In this document: positions 62,730-64,000 of the stretch, one piece after another
Position numbering within the stretch: position 1 is the first letter of the stretch
How the letters are laid out: each line of letters starts with the position of its first letter
Assembly: GCA_029204225.1 (NCBI GenBank)
Contig: CM055097.1
Coordinates: 28,135,192 to 28,199,191, forward strand
Length of the DNA: 64,000 nucleotides
Reading direction: 5' to 3'
From: Diphasiastrum complanatum
Taxonomy: Eukaryota; Streptophyta; Lycopodiopsida; Lycopodiales; Lycopodiaceae
Made by a program: the position numbers and the translations under genes
Notes under the pieces: generated by a model
What the model saw: only the letters and a program-made list of their open reading frames with translations
Databases searched by the model: none
Told to the model about the DNA's origin: nothing

Positions 62730-63330
62730 AAGAGGAACAATATTTTCTAGAATTGAATTTTTATTACAGGAGTAATTTTGAGAAAACACAAGACTTGCAT
62801 GCACCGTCTGGCATTTTTTAGGCACTATAGATGCGTTATGGAGAGTATTAATTATTTTCATACAAAGGCGAGAAAAAATATTATCATTCTTCTCACATGC
62901 CCTATACACTACACTTGCAATAAAAATATAGTTCGTTCTGTACGTACGGAACGTGCTCCATTCCGAAAAACCGGAACAGAATGTTCTGAACCAGAAGTTT
63001 CGGAACGGGCATGTATGGTTGCACATATACAATCTCACAAATCAGAGGGATATCTACGTATGGTAGAATATCTGGATAGATGTCTTAGACAGCCATGAAG
63101 AGAAGGGACAATATTTTCTAGATTTGAATTTCTCAAATTACAAGAGTAAGTTTGATAAAACATAATGCTTCCAAGTGCTCTCTACAATCTTTTAGATACT
63201 TTAGCAAGCGTATATTGGCATGCACATATACTACTACCCTGATAGATGTGTCATGGAAAGTGCTTCATATTTTTGTTTAAATGCGAGAAAAATACTCTTA
63301 TCCTCCTCACATGCAACTATTGTGCAGTGT
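62730..63330 (+). repeat. Diverged direct duplication
   Basis: About 62733-62910 and 63097-63320 share GGnACAATATTTTCTAGA, AATTT, GAGAAAA and TCCTCACATGC-type blocks in the same order. The intervening DNA contains the GGAAC-rich palindromic stretch. Confidence 0.6.
62936..63012. other. Cluster of GGAAC/GTTCC palindromic words
   Basis: ACGTACGGAACGTGC, ATTCCGAAAAACCGGAAC, GAATGTTCTGAACC and TTTCGGAACGGG follow one another within 77 bp, giving several overlapping short inverted repeats. Confidence 0.6.
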
Positions 63331-64000
63331 TGATCGATTTTTTTGATCAAAAGAAGCGGGCTATAAGTGGCCTCTAAAAACCCTTTCTTGATAAGAAATG
63401 GCAAGAAAACAACAAATGTAACAAGTTATTAGTAAAAAATTGGTAGTATGCCATATTAGCAGGGGTCTTAGTCTGCCAAAATGGACTATCAGTGACAAGC
63501 CAATGTCAGGAATATCACATATCTTGCTCAGAAAGAACTGAACCTACAAAGAGAAGTCGGTGGTTAGTACACCACTTCAGATAGAAAGCATTAAAATTCA
63601 GCACAAACCAGCTGGCCACAACTTGGACGAAGTTCTCAAAGGATGATTCATGTGTGCTAATATGATAGAAAAATATATAAATGCGAACTCGATGACAATG
63701 CTTGAACACAACAAGAAGAGACATTCAATCTTTAACTTTATGGAGTTCAAACTAGCAAACTCTGCCTACAAAGTATCTTAGTCTCTCCATCATCATGCAT
63801 AGCATGGTATATATGCTGCATAATTCCTTCTCATGCCGTCAATGTCCAAGAATATGTGCATGTCACATGGATAATATGTCCAAACTCACTCATAGAAATC
63901 ATTGTTCTCCTAATGATGATTATTGTTCTTCCATAGTTTCCTTTATCTATTTGCAGTTATTTTCTCTCTATCTGCATTATGTGGATGTTGTGCCCCAAGT
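63331..64000. other. No recognisable gene
   Basis: AT-rich DNA. N-terminal FIGL1 exons may lie here or beyond the window, but none could be supported. Confidence 0.35.

Overview
The window is nuclear DNA of a land plant with a large, retrotransposon-rich genome. Three intron-containing host genes have clear plant relatives: an NPF8-type peptide/nitrate transporter, a Kdo-pathway arabinose-5-phosphate isomerase and a FIDGETIN-LIKE-1 AAA ATPase. Around them lie many decayed Ty1/copia retroelements and long (GA)n, (CT)n and (TG)n tracts. A fern or gymnosperm would fit this sparse layout, but nothing in the window proves the lineage.

Layout. 1-3.3 kb is a copia element (family A) with an internal deletion that removed integrase; its 5' LTR is cut by the window edge. 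3.4-4.6 kb holds two oppositely oriented pieces of copia coding sequence that meet head-on. 4.62-10.35 kb is a complete but mutated minus-strand copia element (family C) with both LTRs, primer site, polypurine tract and an ACTAA target duplication. 10.4-14 kb has a (GA)n tract and an unrecognised degenerate coding stretch on the minus strand. 14-16 kb and 17.4-19.5 kb are truncated copia elements on opposite strands, separated by LTR-like DNA with a 110-bp (CT)n tract. 19.5-25.2 kb has no recognisable gene.

25.27-28.35 kb is the NPF gene (plus strand, four exons, 577 codons, poly(A) signal). 30-36 kb contains a (TG)n tract, a copia fragment, and an inverted pair of related LTRs flanking minus-strand copia reverse transcriptase/RNase H. 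42.25-44.13 kb is the isomerase gene (minus strand, three exons, 344 codons) with a minisatellite in intron 1. 45-55.5 kb is a repeat mosaic: tandem duplications, a near-perfect 29-bp hairpin, an aldo-keto reductase pseudogene, a second copy of the family A 3' end, and a dispersed ~600-bp repeat present twice in direct and once in inverted orientation. 58.63-61.49 kb holds ten 3' exons of the FIGL1 gene (minus strand); its 5' end was not found.

The host genes are functionally unrelated (membrane transport, cell-wall sugar synthesis, recombination control) and form no cluster. The most unusual observation is a very short tRNA-like retroposon present twice, at 45.86 kb (81-bp body) and 61.99 kb (57-bp body, truncated at the presumed 5' side). 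The bodies share about 56 identical bases and each is flanked by its own 17-bp target-site duplication. This is the best candidate here for an undescribed element family.
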